Positions 56,287 through 64,000 of a stretch of DNA of 64,000 nt are shown in pieces. A model generated the notes under the pieces. The model ran no database searches. It was not told the origin of the DNA and saw nothing but the letters and a program-made list of their open reading frames with translations. The stretch comes from Halocafeteria seosinensis. Its lineage: Eukaryota; Sar; Bigyra; Bicosoecida. The DNA lies in NCBI GenBank assembly GCA_001687465.1, contig LVLI01000549.1, positions 1 through 64,000 of the forward strand. Direction: 5' to 3'. The translations under genes and the position numbers were made by a program. Position 1 is the stretch's first letter, and each line of letters starts with the position of its first letter.

Positions 56287-59200
56287 TCAAGCACACGTAA
56301 AGTCGTGTAAAATAGAAACGTTACTGCACAAATGGCTGGATATAATGATTACGCGCTTGCCAGAGCCAAAATACTTGTTTTCGGCTTTCCGTCTTAGAGC
56401 TTCCAAAGAAGCAACATCTATTGCCGATACCCCGCCAGTGATAAAAACAACAATTGTGCTAAAATTAGCCGGATGGGATTTCCAGGAGGTCATATGTTGC
56501 TTCACACTGCCCACTGTAGACCCCAAGAATTTCCCTGCCGTGTCATGTAAGGAGCTCTTGAATGCCTCCCCAAATGTGCTTGATAAGGCACCAACACCAC
56601 GCTTGACAAAAGATTCGGCCGCCCCAATTGTGGCATAAGCCGCCTGTGCTGTCGCTCGAGAGAGCTGTTGCGCCTTAGAGCCCAACTGAACCAATTCAGG
56701 TATTTCTTCCGAGTCGTTATTCAATATCAAGTCAACCAGCCTTGCAAAATAAGGCGAATAAGGTTCCTGCAGAGAGTTCAAGGAGAATCGAAGTCCTGAT
56801 AGACAAGAAAAATCTGTCAGGGGAGATTCTTCCAAGGAGGAATCAGCGTTGGATGCTTCCTGAGCGAACTCCCTCATATTTTTTCTCATATGGCTCACTT
56901 CGATACTTTTTCTCAACCATTTACGTACAACGTTGTTTTCCAGGCCCTTTTGGATTAAACGAATCTTTTGTAGCGTACTATCATTCTCATCATGCTGATC
57001 TTGCCGCTCTTCCGACTCTTCTTCAGACCACTGTGACCATGATTCTTCCCAGTCCTCATCTGGCACATCTTTTTCATCCGCGTTGGAATCAAAGAACTCA
57101 GGTGTTAGCTCAGCAAACTTGTCGGAAGACAGAAAGCTTTTTATCGTCTTACATTTTTCGATAATCCGCTCAAGAGGGTTAACCACAGACGAGAGAGCAT
57201 GCAGTTGTTCGAGCTGATGCTTCGATCCAGGAAACCACCTATCGACTTCCGTGTGCTTGGCTAGGAGCATGGCAGTGCCTATACATTTCAGAGCGACGAA
57301 AAACGTATGCCCTTGAACTGTTTTCTTATCCACATTCAGATGCTCTTGATCGGCAAGAGCCACAGATTCGCCATGCATCGATGCCACCAGTAGGATAGAG
57401 TGAACGATGGTCCCAAATGACGGAACTCTTGCTTCTGATTTCTTTTCCGAAGCTGTACCTGCAAGTTCGTACCATCTGGATTCTATGTACTGGTAAACCA
57501 GATCCAGGACTACCATCCAGGGATCAAGTAAAAATCCTCCAGCTTGTCCATGCAGCTGATCCTTAGTTTGCATCAGGAACGGCAAAATAGCGGAGAGGTC
57601 GTAGTTTTCTTCAGTCTCATCGCGAGGATACCTATCAATTCGTTGTGCAGGATACGCCAAGTAGTTCCATATAGGGATTTCCATCTGACTTATCAAAATA
57701 CTTTGTATAAAACTGATCACATTACCGTTTGCAATACGACTTGCTTGTGGCTTCCGAACCAACGTAAACCACAGTTTGGTTAACTGCTCCAGCTTTGTAC
57801 TCTTTTGACCACTTTTGATGCAAGCTGTGCGAATAATCGACTCTAACAGTACTAACTCTGAATTCGCGTCGCGAGTAGTCTCGAGTATAATACCCCAGGT
57901 GCCGTCATGCTCAATGCGAACGCCCAACTCGGATGCTTCATCATGAATACCCAGGTATTCAACCAAGAATTGGATAAGGTAATCAAGTGCCTTCTCTATG
58001 CCACTCAAGCATATCAAGTAGCGGAAATGGCAGTTTAGTTGGTCTTGAGCGGAAAACAACGAAGGTCCGAACCGCCAGTAGGAGCGGAACAAATGATACA
58101 ACATATGTTTTGCAACGTCTTCATATATCTCCTCACCCGACAAAGGATTGTTCGAATAAAAGACTGAATCCCATGCTTTCAAAACGGAGCCATCGACAGC
58201 CACTGCCCCCAGTGACTCTTCGGATACTTGCTCTCGAAGAATGGGCAACCACGCTGTCGTGTGCACTCTTCTCCAATTATCAGAGGTAGCGTGGACTCCG
58301 AATGAATGTCGTTTCTCAGCAGCGTATTCCCAAAATGACCATACCTGATTTAGTAAATTTGATGATACATTGCGGATTGAGATAGGGTTCGTGTCCTTGT
58401 TCGAAGAACTGCCTCCCGAGTGAGGCTGTAGCAAGGGTCCCACCAAGTCCAAAGACCGGTCTAGGAGAATGAGTGCCGCTGATTCTAAATGGCTATTCGA
58501 CGAGTGCTCATGCCGTTTGCTAAAACTAGGATCTTCGAACGCTTGTTGCATGACACAGTTTCCAATCCATGTGCTGAGCCTTCCCATACCAAAGCAAGCA
58601 CCCTTCCCCGAAATATCTAAGTTCCTTCTATGCATTTCACACAGTAGTATATGGCCTATATACTTCATCTCTTGTACGAGGGGAGTTGGCAAGTCTGACG
58701 GGCTTATATCATACAACGACTTGACGGAATCCTTATCGCGTATACTGGAAAACGCCGGACGGTTACGCTTCCCAATATCTTCTACAAACATGCATGTAAG
58801 AAATCGCGCACGCATTGAAGAGAACATAGATACTTCTTCCGGCCAATGTAATCCGTAAACACCACTTGAATCATTTTTTGTCTTCTCTCCAGGATTGCCA
58901 CCATCTACAGAGGCAATACAAGATTGGGGAAGGACAACAAAGCGCACCGAAACAGTAGGAACCGCTACGTTTTTGCCTTCCTCCTCGCGGTCTCTTTCGT
59001 GCAATCCACCACCTTCTTCTTGTTCTTCGAGGTATTTCTGTGCCGAAACTTCCAGGAAGCGCAGGAAAGGAAGTACTTCGCCCGTGTCTGCTTCGTGGTG
59101 TCGTCTTGAGTCTGATTCCAAGTCTTCTCTCTGGCGATGGGAATAGGCATGTCTATGGCCTCCCTCTGATTCCTTATCATCTTTCGATTGATGAGGATGA

Positions 59201-59670
59201 TGGTTTGCTCGATGAAGTGAGTCGTATCCATAATCAGATAATTCACTCAGAATCAGCACACTGTGGTAGGGCCGTCTCCTTGCATACTGCGCAATAAACC
59301 ACGCTATATCTTCTTTATGCGCCCAGGGGCACCGTAGAATCAGCACCAATCTCTCACGAGTACGAGTGCTCCCTTCCGTTGCTCCCCTGTGGTGTGTGGC
59401 CTCAATATCGCCCTTATCCAGGTCATTTTCCTGTAGCTCCGGCGCTTCTAAGGCCTCCATAAACACGGATCGTATAGATTGGGGACCCCCTTCGGGGTCC
59501 ATTGCATACAAAGACTGTATAAGTGCTGCATGAGCGCTTCTCTGGGCGTGTATATCGTGGTCATCGTGTAATATCACACGAATATCGACTTGCTCGGGTT
59601 GATCTTCCTCCGAAAACAGGAGCGATGGCGTGATAGAGACACTATGATGATGATGATGGTATTGTTCCAT
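56287..59670 (-). CDS. Sec1/Munc18-family protein, SCFD2-like
   Basis: This 1127-aa single-exon protein starts at the first ATG in frame (59670); the frame has a TTG just upstream. The sequence fits the Sec1 family loosely. FMGRLSTWIGN-like, ALILLDRSLDLVGPLL and QSILISQMEIPIWNYL segments match the SCFD2/VPS33-type order. The C-terminus ends with VVFITGGVSAIDVASLEAL, the IxGGVTxxE-like signature of this family. It is longer than human SCFD2 (~680 aa) because of His/Glu-rich insertions in the N-terminal third. Such proteins chaperone SNARE assembly in secretory traffic. The assignment to SCFD2 rather than another SM family is tentative. Confidence 0.6.
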   Translation of the reverse strand: MEQYHHHHHSVSITPSLLFSEEDQPEQVDIRVILHDDHDIHAQRSAHAALIQSLYAMDPEGGPQSIRSVFMEALEAPELQENDLDKGDIEATHHRGATEGSTRTRERLVLILRCPWAHKEDIAWFIAQYARRRPYHSVLILSELSDYGYDSLHRANHHPHQSKDDKESEGGHRHAYSHRQREDLESDSRRHHEADTGEVLPFLRFLEVSAQKYLEEQEEGGGLHERDREEEGKNVAVPTVSVRFVVLPQSCIASVDGGNPGEKTKNDSSGVYGLHWPEEVSMFSSMRARFLTCMFVEDIGKRNRPAFSSIRDKDSVKSLYDISPSDLPTPLVQEMKYIGHILLCEMHRRNLDISGKGACFGMGRLSTWIGNCVMQQAFEDPSFSKRHEHSSNSHLESAALILLDRSLDLVGPLLQPHSGGSSSNKDTNPISIRNVSSNLLNQVWSFWEYAAEKRHSFGVHATSDNWRRVHTTAWLPILREQVSEESLGAVAVDGSVLKAWDSVFYSNNPLSGEEIYEDVAKHMLYHLFRSYWRFGPSLFSAQDQLNCHFRYLICLSGIEKALDYLIQFLVEYLGIHDEASELGVRIEHDGTWGIILETTRDANSELVLLESIIRTACIKSGQKSTKLEQLTKLWFTLVRKPQASRIANGNVISFIQSILISQMEIPIWNYLAYPAQRIDRYPRDETEENYDLSAILPFLMQTKDQLHGQAGGFLLDPWMVVLDLVYQYIESRWYELAGTASEKKSEARVPSFGTIVHSILLVASMHGESVALADQEHLNVDKKTVQGHTFFVALKCIGTAMLLAKHTEVDRWFPGSKHQLEQLHALSSVVNPLERIIEKCKTIKSFLSSDKFAELTPEFFDSNADEKDVPDEDWEESWSQWSEEESEERQDQHDENDSTLQKIRLIQKGLENNVVRKWLRKSIEVSHMRKNMREFAQEASNADSSLEESPLTDFSCLSGLRFSLNSLQEPYSPYFARLVDLILNNDSEEIPELVQLGSKAQQLSRATAQAAYATIGAAESFVKRGVGALSSTFGEAFKSSLHDTAGKFLGSTVGSVKQHMTSWKSHPANFSTIVVFITGGVSAIDVASLEALRRKAENKYFGSGKRVIIISSHLCSNVSILHDFTCA

Positions 59671-59716
59671 CTTCAATTAGTTTATATACCATAATAATAA
59701 TCAGTGTCCATTGACA
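59671..59716. promoter_or_regulatory. 46-bp divergent promoter between SCFD2-like and RIC1-like genes
   Basis: The ATG codons of the two genes are only 46 bp apart on opposite strands, so they must share or overlap promoter elements. The segment is AT-rich. No splice or TATA-like signal is clear. Confidence 0.55.
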
Positions 59717-62700
59717 ATGGCATCATTTTTATCGTCATTATTGGGCTACCACGATGAAACAGGGTCCTCTTCCTCGGAAGAGGACCAAGATAAAGTGAAT
59801 GCACATGCACATGCACAAGGGGAGGAGGAGGAGGAGGTTTATGATGATAAGGAGGCAGATACCGGCAGCTATTTGGCCGCCCAACAGCGGCCAGTGGATG
59901 AAGAGGGAGACGAAGGGGAAGGAATGACAGTGGCTTACGCGAAACTACACTATCTGAGCTGGAGCAATGAGCCGTATATACACGAGAAGGCGGCCAACCC
60001 TCATTGGCAGATATTTTTGGCTTCCCCTCCTCCTGCTCCTCCTCCTCCGGCGCGACAGGAACAGCAAGAGGAGCGCAGGAAGGAGTATGACTCTGTGTTG
60101 GTGGAAATCGGCACGACATATATTACGGAGAACCCGGTAGCGGAGAAGGAATGTCGACACAAGCAGCCATTGGCAATACTTGTTAAGCGCCCAAGGACGA
60201 CAGTTCCAAACGGAAGCTCAGATAGGGGTGCCAAATATAGTGGCGACATTGACCAGGAGCTAATCATTCACTGGCATCCGGAGGGGCAGCAATTCGCAGT
60301 CGAAATCGTTTCACAGAAGTGCTGCCTGTTATTTAGTATCGGTAAAGAAGGACCGACGATCATGGAGCGACTACAAAAGGCCAGCTATACGACTACCTTA
60401 ACAGCAGTGTTTGGACCTGTGGAACGAACTTACTCTCCCTTGTGCTTAACTTGCTCTACGTTTGCTCTAGGAGACATTCAATGCTGTGGATTCTCTCGTT
60501 CTGGCTTCTCAATAGTCCAAAGTACTAGTTGCAAAAGGGAATCTGATAAATGTTGCCTAGTAATGGGGCATTTGGCACGTTTTGAATTAGGATCTTTGGA
60601 AGTATCGGTAAAAAGAGATATTGTGTTGGGATCTATCGTGCTACGCCAGCATACCCTCTTTCGTGGAGCTGATGTAGACATAAACGGACTGAGGCTTGTG
60701 CGAATGCTTCCTTTAGATGAAAATATTGCCCTTCTTGTAACGTCGAGCGGGAATCTATTCTTTATTGATATGGCCCGGGAGCGTGGGGGGTACTCTCCAC
60801 AGCTACACGATCCCCGAGGTCTCCACCGCCACTTGTTAAATGGTGCTAGCAAACGGATACAAGGACATGCTAGCTCTGGCAAAACCGAAGACTCATATAT
60901 TGGTGCGACGTTTCTACAAGGCAAAGCAAAGAGAGTAAACAAGGAAGCTCAACTCTATCAAGTGGAAGCGATTGGTATTGCAGGGAGAGATATCGTCATT
61001 GCAAACGACCAACGGCAAGTTTCCTTCATTAGTTTCGATAACTTACTCCATCATCTTCGGACTCGCTCGGACGCCAATAATGGTTTTGACAGTGGAATGT
61101 GTGAAATGCCCCGAGAAAGATGTTCCGTACGGCTCCCCAAGGTGCCTGTGAGTGCCTTCTTTCGGATCCATGGATGCCGAACCATTGTCCTGGGAAATCT
61201 TTGCTGTAGCGTGGCAAGCGTAGGACCTTTCACCGTTGCATGCTCTTTGGATGGCCAAACTATTCTGGAACGTGCCATTCCCAAGAACTATTCGAACTGC
61301 TCCCGCAACTTAATGTCATTAATATCTAGACGGGGCTCAGTGCATGCTGTAGATCTCGAGCAATTGGGCCTTGAATTGCTGGACTATGAGACAGCAAATT
61401 TGTTTTCCATTTCCTCGAAACAAAGCCTTGTCTCTCGGAAACTATATGCCTACGAGTACTCTTCAGTCGCAAGCTGCATACCTTCGGCGACTCTCTGTTC
61501 GTTTCAAGCACACCCTACCCCGACAATATTCGATGCGGTGAGTGATCAATCTGAACACGGAACAAACGGTTCAACAGATCTTGCATGCACGTTCCATTTC
61601 CTGGATGATGACTGGAAGCATGCCGCGCGTCTAAACGATATTGAGCCTCACTCTCCACGGGCCATTAGTGAATTTATATCTGGATTTTTCGGTAATGTGG
61701 ACCTCGTGTTACGTAACCATGTAGGTCACGTTGTTATTTTAACCAGCCGACAGGTGGTCATATTGCTTCCGGAGAAGGAATTTGGTCTCGCAAGGTTTTC
61801 CAACGTAGCCGTAGCAACTAATAACCCGGCATCAAGGAAGGGCATCTGGCTGCGAGGAACAACGTTACTCATTGAAGAACAGTCCGCATTTGGTCACACC
61901 CTGTATATGTTGGAACTGGATCGCTTAGGGCAGACTGCGCGTTCATCCTCAAGTGCTAACGCTCCTAAGTGCTGCAGTTGGAAGGGGTTAAGAATAGTGA
62001 GTTTGGCTATCGGTAATTCGTTGTCGTTGCTACATAATAATGCTTTGAAGGAGGAAGGACAGTTTCAAGAAGCTCTGCTTCTTATGTCGTCGGAGTCTCT
62101 ATTACCAAGCTCGAAGGACTCTCGGAGCACACATGGTGATAGTGCCGGAAATTTGCAAATTGCATCAGTGCCACTAAATTCGACTAGTGTGGAAGAGCTT
62201 ACAGTCGCCGCTTCATGGTATTTTAGTCGAGATTTAGCTCGCTACTGCTTCTTGACTCCACGACATGCCGCGTGTACTCTGTATGAACCAACTGTTGATG
62301 GCTCAATCTGTGGTCTCTATGCTATAAGAGATGAGGAGGGCCTTCTACAACTAGTGGACATCTTTAGAGGTACTTTTTCCGGTGCCACAAACCTCGGATA
62401 CAGTCTGCTAACAGATTCCACGCGTTTCTTGCCACTAGATCCTTCCCTCAGTCGTCTCTCCTTGGGGATGCTTATTTGGTTCGACCGGATCCAACGTCGA
62501 TTTCAAGTCGCTTTTCTAAGGGCAGATCAGAGCCACTACATGCTGTCCCACGCTGACAGCCTCGTTAAGGAGGTGGCAGCGGTACGGGATAAGCGCTTGC
62601 CAAAGCTAGCCTTGACCTCTGTAGAATTGTATGTGGAAGACAGTCAAGCATCACTGTACAGTATCTTCAAGTGTTCCTCGGGGGTTGAATACCGAATTTG

Positions 62701-63568
62701 TTTGGGAGGATTCCTTCTGGTCGCTTCCGTTTATGCAAACGAGTTCCACCTAGCGACAAGGCTCCTCGCAACACTGGCCACTCGCTCTGGGAACCCGTCG
62801 CCAGAAGAACTCCCCCCTTCTTTCCAGGGCTCGCCTGATACCTTACTCGAGCACTGTATAGTTCGGATCGAGGACTTTTTGTATGAGGGGTTGAAAACAA
62901 TTTTTAAAGGCCTGCAAACTTCCGTCATTACCGAACGCAACTACTCGTTCGAACAGTGGCTCGTAGAGTCAGTTTTGTGGCCGTTTTTCCAAACTAAGAT
63001 TCCTCTTACCCTTGAACAAATTGGTGAAGCGGCAGTAGCTCCATACTACAAGTACAGAATGTGCTCCTTGTTCTACTCATGGATATCAGTATTGGGTTTG
63101 CTGAAACACTTTTCGAGGAGGATTCAATTGGATATAGTAACGAAGTTAGCAAGAAAATGCGAGTACACGAAGCTACTGTTGCTGTTCCCGTTTGTGGGCT
63201 CACCCGCCAGTTTGCTCACAGAATGTTTGGAGGGTGGGTTTTTTGACGTCGCGAGCCGTCTTATATTACTCGTACAGGAGTTTACTACTGTTGTTGTTGA
63301 AAAAGCTTGTGTTAACTCCTCAGCGTTTATTCAATCGGAAAAGCACCAGTTAGAATCATCAACTGGTGATTGTAGTCCCAGCCTAGATTCTGGGGACTTC
63401 AACGAACAACACATAGCCCTGGTACTGGCTTTCAAGGCCGCTCGTCTTCTAGAATGGGAAATGCGAATTCACTCGGGGGTACAGGAGAATTCACAAGAGC
63501 TACTTGAGCAAGTTCAGGATTATGCATCCCGGCTAGAACGGGCTGCCGAAGTTGAGATGAATTCATAG
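59717..63568 (+). CDS. RIC1-like Golgi trafficking protein (RAB6 exchange-factor subunit)
   Basis: This 1283-aa single-exon protein starts at the first ATG of the frame (59717). The acidic N-terminus is followed by a beta-propeller-like half, where IIHWHPEGQQFAVEIVSQKCCLLFSI resembles the RIC1 pattern of a WxPD segment followed by short strands. The second half is helical. The C-terminal ~200 residues (LARKCEYTKLLLLFPFVGSPASLLTECLEGGFFDVASRLI, then EQHIALVLAFKAARLLEWEM) fit the RIC1 C-terminal domain. RIC1 with RGP1 activates RAB6 at the Golgi. The identification rests on pattern and layout rather than strong motifs. A 53-bp exact tandem duplication overlaps its stop codon. Confidence 0.55.
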   Translation: MASFLSSLLGYHDETGSSSSEEDQDKVNAHAHAQGEEEEEVYDDKEADTGSYLAAQQRPVDEEGDEGEGMTVAYAKLHYLSWSNEPYIHEKAANPHWQIFLASPPPAPPPPARQEQQEERRKEYDSVLVEIGTTYITENPVAEKECRHKQPLAILVKRPRTTVPNGSSDRGAKYSGDIDQELIIHWHPEGQQFAVEIVSQKCCLLFSIGKEGPTIMERLQKASYTTTLTAVFGPVERTYSPLCLTCSTFALGDIQCCGFSRSGFSIVQSTSCKRESDKCCLVMGHLARFELGSLEVSVKRDIVLGSIVLRQHTLFRGADVDINGLRLVRMLPLDENIALLVTSSGNLFFIDMARERGGYSPQLHDPRGLHRHLLNGASKRIQGHASSGKTEDSYIGATFLQGKAKRVNKEAQLYQVEAIGIAGRDIVIANDQRQVSFISFDNLLHHLRTRSDANNGFDSGMCEMPRERCSVRLPKVPVSAFFRIHGCRTIVLGNLCCSVASVGPFTVACSLDGQTILERAIPKNYSNCSRNLMSLISRRGSVHAVDLEQLGLELLDYETANLFSISSKQSLVSRKLYAYEYSSVASCIPSATLCSFQAHPTPTIFDAVSDQSEHGTNGSTDLACTFHFLDDDWKHAARLNDIEPHSPRAISEFISGFFGNVDLVLRNHVGHVVILTSRQVVILLPEKEFGLARFSNVAVATNNPASRKGIWLRGTTLLIEEQSAFGHTLYMLELDRLGQTARSSSSANAPKCCSWKGLRIVSLAIGNSLSLLHNNALKEEGQFQEALLLMSSESLLPSSKDSRSTHGDSAGNLQIASVPLNSTSVEELTVAASWYFSRDLARYCFLTPRHAACTLYEPTVDGSICGLYAIRDEEGLLQLVDIFRGTFSGATNLGYSLLTDSTRFLPLDPSLSRLSLGMLIWFDRIQRRFQVAFLRADQSHYMLSHADSLVKEVAAVRDKRLPKLALTSVELYVEDSQASLYSIFKCSSGVEYRICLGGFLLVASVYANEFHLATRLLATLATRSGNPSPEELPPSFQGSPDTLLEHCIVRIEDFLYEGLKTIFKGLQTSVITERNYSFEQWLVESVLWPFFQTKIPLTLEQIGEAAVAPYYKYRMCSLFYSWISVLGLLKHFSRRIQLDIVTKLARKCEYTKLLLLFPFVGSPASLLTECLEGGFFDVASRLILLVQEFTTVVVEKACVNSSAFIQSEKHQLESSTGDCSPSLDSGDFNEQHIALVLAFKAARLLEWEMRIHSGVQENSQELLEQVQDYASRLERAAEVEMNS

Positions 63569-63638
63569 CGCACCACCAAAGGAGACTAGAACGGGCTGCC
63601 GAAGTTGAGATGAATTCATAGCGCACCACCAAAGGAGA
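63533..63638. repeat. 53-bp exact tandem duplication over the RIC1-like stop codon
   Basis: Two copies (63533-63585 and 63586-63638) match exactly, starting CTAGAACGGGCTGCC. The first copy includes the RIC1-like stop codon. Confidence 0.85.
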
Positions 63639-64000
63639 CTAGCATGTATATGTATATATATCCAGTCTACCAAACGACTTGAAAAGCAACGGAATATGGG
63701 AACTTCGTTTGTCAGAACTCAACAGTTTTGGTATAAAGAGTATGGAAAACTGGTGGAGCAGAGATACGTCCAGTCCTCGTTACGATTGTGGTAGCTTCTT
63801 CGTCCACTTCTGATCATCTTCGTCGCCACTGTGTCACGTCCTCGGAACGTCGGGATCTCATCTTCCTTGAAATAACCTCCCGATCCTATTGAGCACTAAA
63901 CTGCCAGCTAGCCACGCCCACGCGGGTGTGCTGAGGACAAGATTGCTGAAGTACGGATTTGTGCCAATGCTTTCAACAAGCGGTGAATAATACGTAAATG
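63569..64000. other. Right-end spacer
   Basis: Apart from the second copy of the 53-bp repeat, I see no gene here. Confidence 0.5.

Noticed and set aside
1-64000. tRNA, rRNA or CRISPR arrays
   Set aside because: I saw no cloverleaf, no rRNA-like conserved stretch and no regularly spaced repeat array; a tRNAscan or Rfam run could still find a short RNA gene.

Overview
The window is nuclear DNA of a eukaryotic microbe, probably an alga or other protist; I cannot name the lineage from sequence alone. Most genes carry short spliceosomal introns (mostly 59-91 nt, GT..AG, with a few of 127-277 nt). Gene density is high, with genes on both strands, very short divergent or tail-to-tail spacers, and no operons. 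Housekeeping genes are clearly eukaryotic: IRE1, the elongation factor-like GTPase EFL1, the telomerase/Cajal-body factor WRAP53/TCAB1, CKS1, V-ATPase subunit G, a roadblock dynein light chain, a choline-transporter-like protein, a DOT1-like methyltransferase, a RIC1-like Golgi factor and a Sec1/SCFD2-like protein.

Layout. (1) Positions 1 to about 7.9-8.1 kb are a very AT-rich Polinton/Maverick-like or linear-plasmid-like element with all genes on the minus strand. Its genes are a 59-aa zinc-finger protein, a protein-primed type B DNA polymerase, a GIY-YIG endonuclease with a related zinc-finger tail, an ExoX-C-like protein, two RING proteins and a retroviral-type integrase broken by a frameshift. 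Part of the element is tandemly duplicated, which created an in-frame 54-aa chimeric ORF, and several genes share an upstream motif. (2) 8.3-10.0 kb holds one unrecognised two-exon gene and several tandem repeat blocks. (3) 10.0-18.2 kb is a tandem array of four paralogous Ser/Thr kinases with HGD in place of HRD and DWG in place of DFG. (4) 18.7-19.4 kb is a possible hAT transposase remnant. (5) 20.2-25.8 kb is a complete IRE1 sensor with a C-terminal CCCH zinc finger. (6) 26.2-34.1 kb holds a Pho88/SND3-like membrane protein fused to ankyrin repeats, a large coiled-coil protein, and an AAA-ATPase-like/PD-(D/E)XK protein that splicing appears to join to a membrane-spanning N-terminus. (7) 35.4-50 kb holds V-ATPase G, an unknown gene, CKS1, a secreted GLUG-repeat protein, the roadblock protein, a NYN-domain protein, WRAP53 and the choline-transporter-like gene. 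(8) 50.4-63.6 kb holds EFL1, the DOT1-like gene, and the divergent pair SCFD2-like / RIC1-like.

The most interesting points are the IRE1-CCCH fusion, the SND3-ankyrin fusion (both join an ER protein-quality or targeting module to a new domain), the membrane-anchored AAA/nuclease, the unusual kinase cluster with a shared Cys-rich C-terminal tail, and the small zinc-finger gene, shared promoter-like motif and chimeric ORF in the mobile element. Exon boundaries were placed by eye from splice signals and reading-phase agreement and need transcript confirmation.
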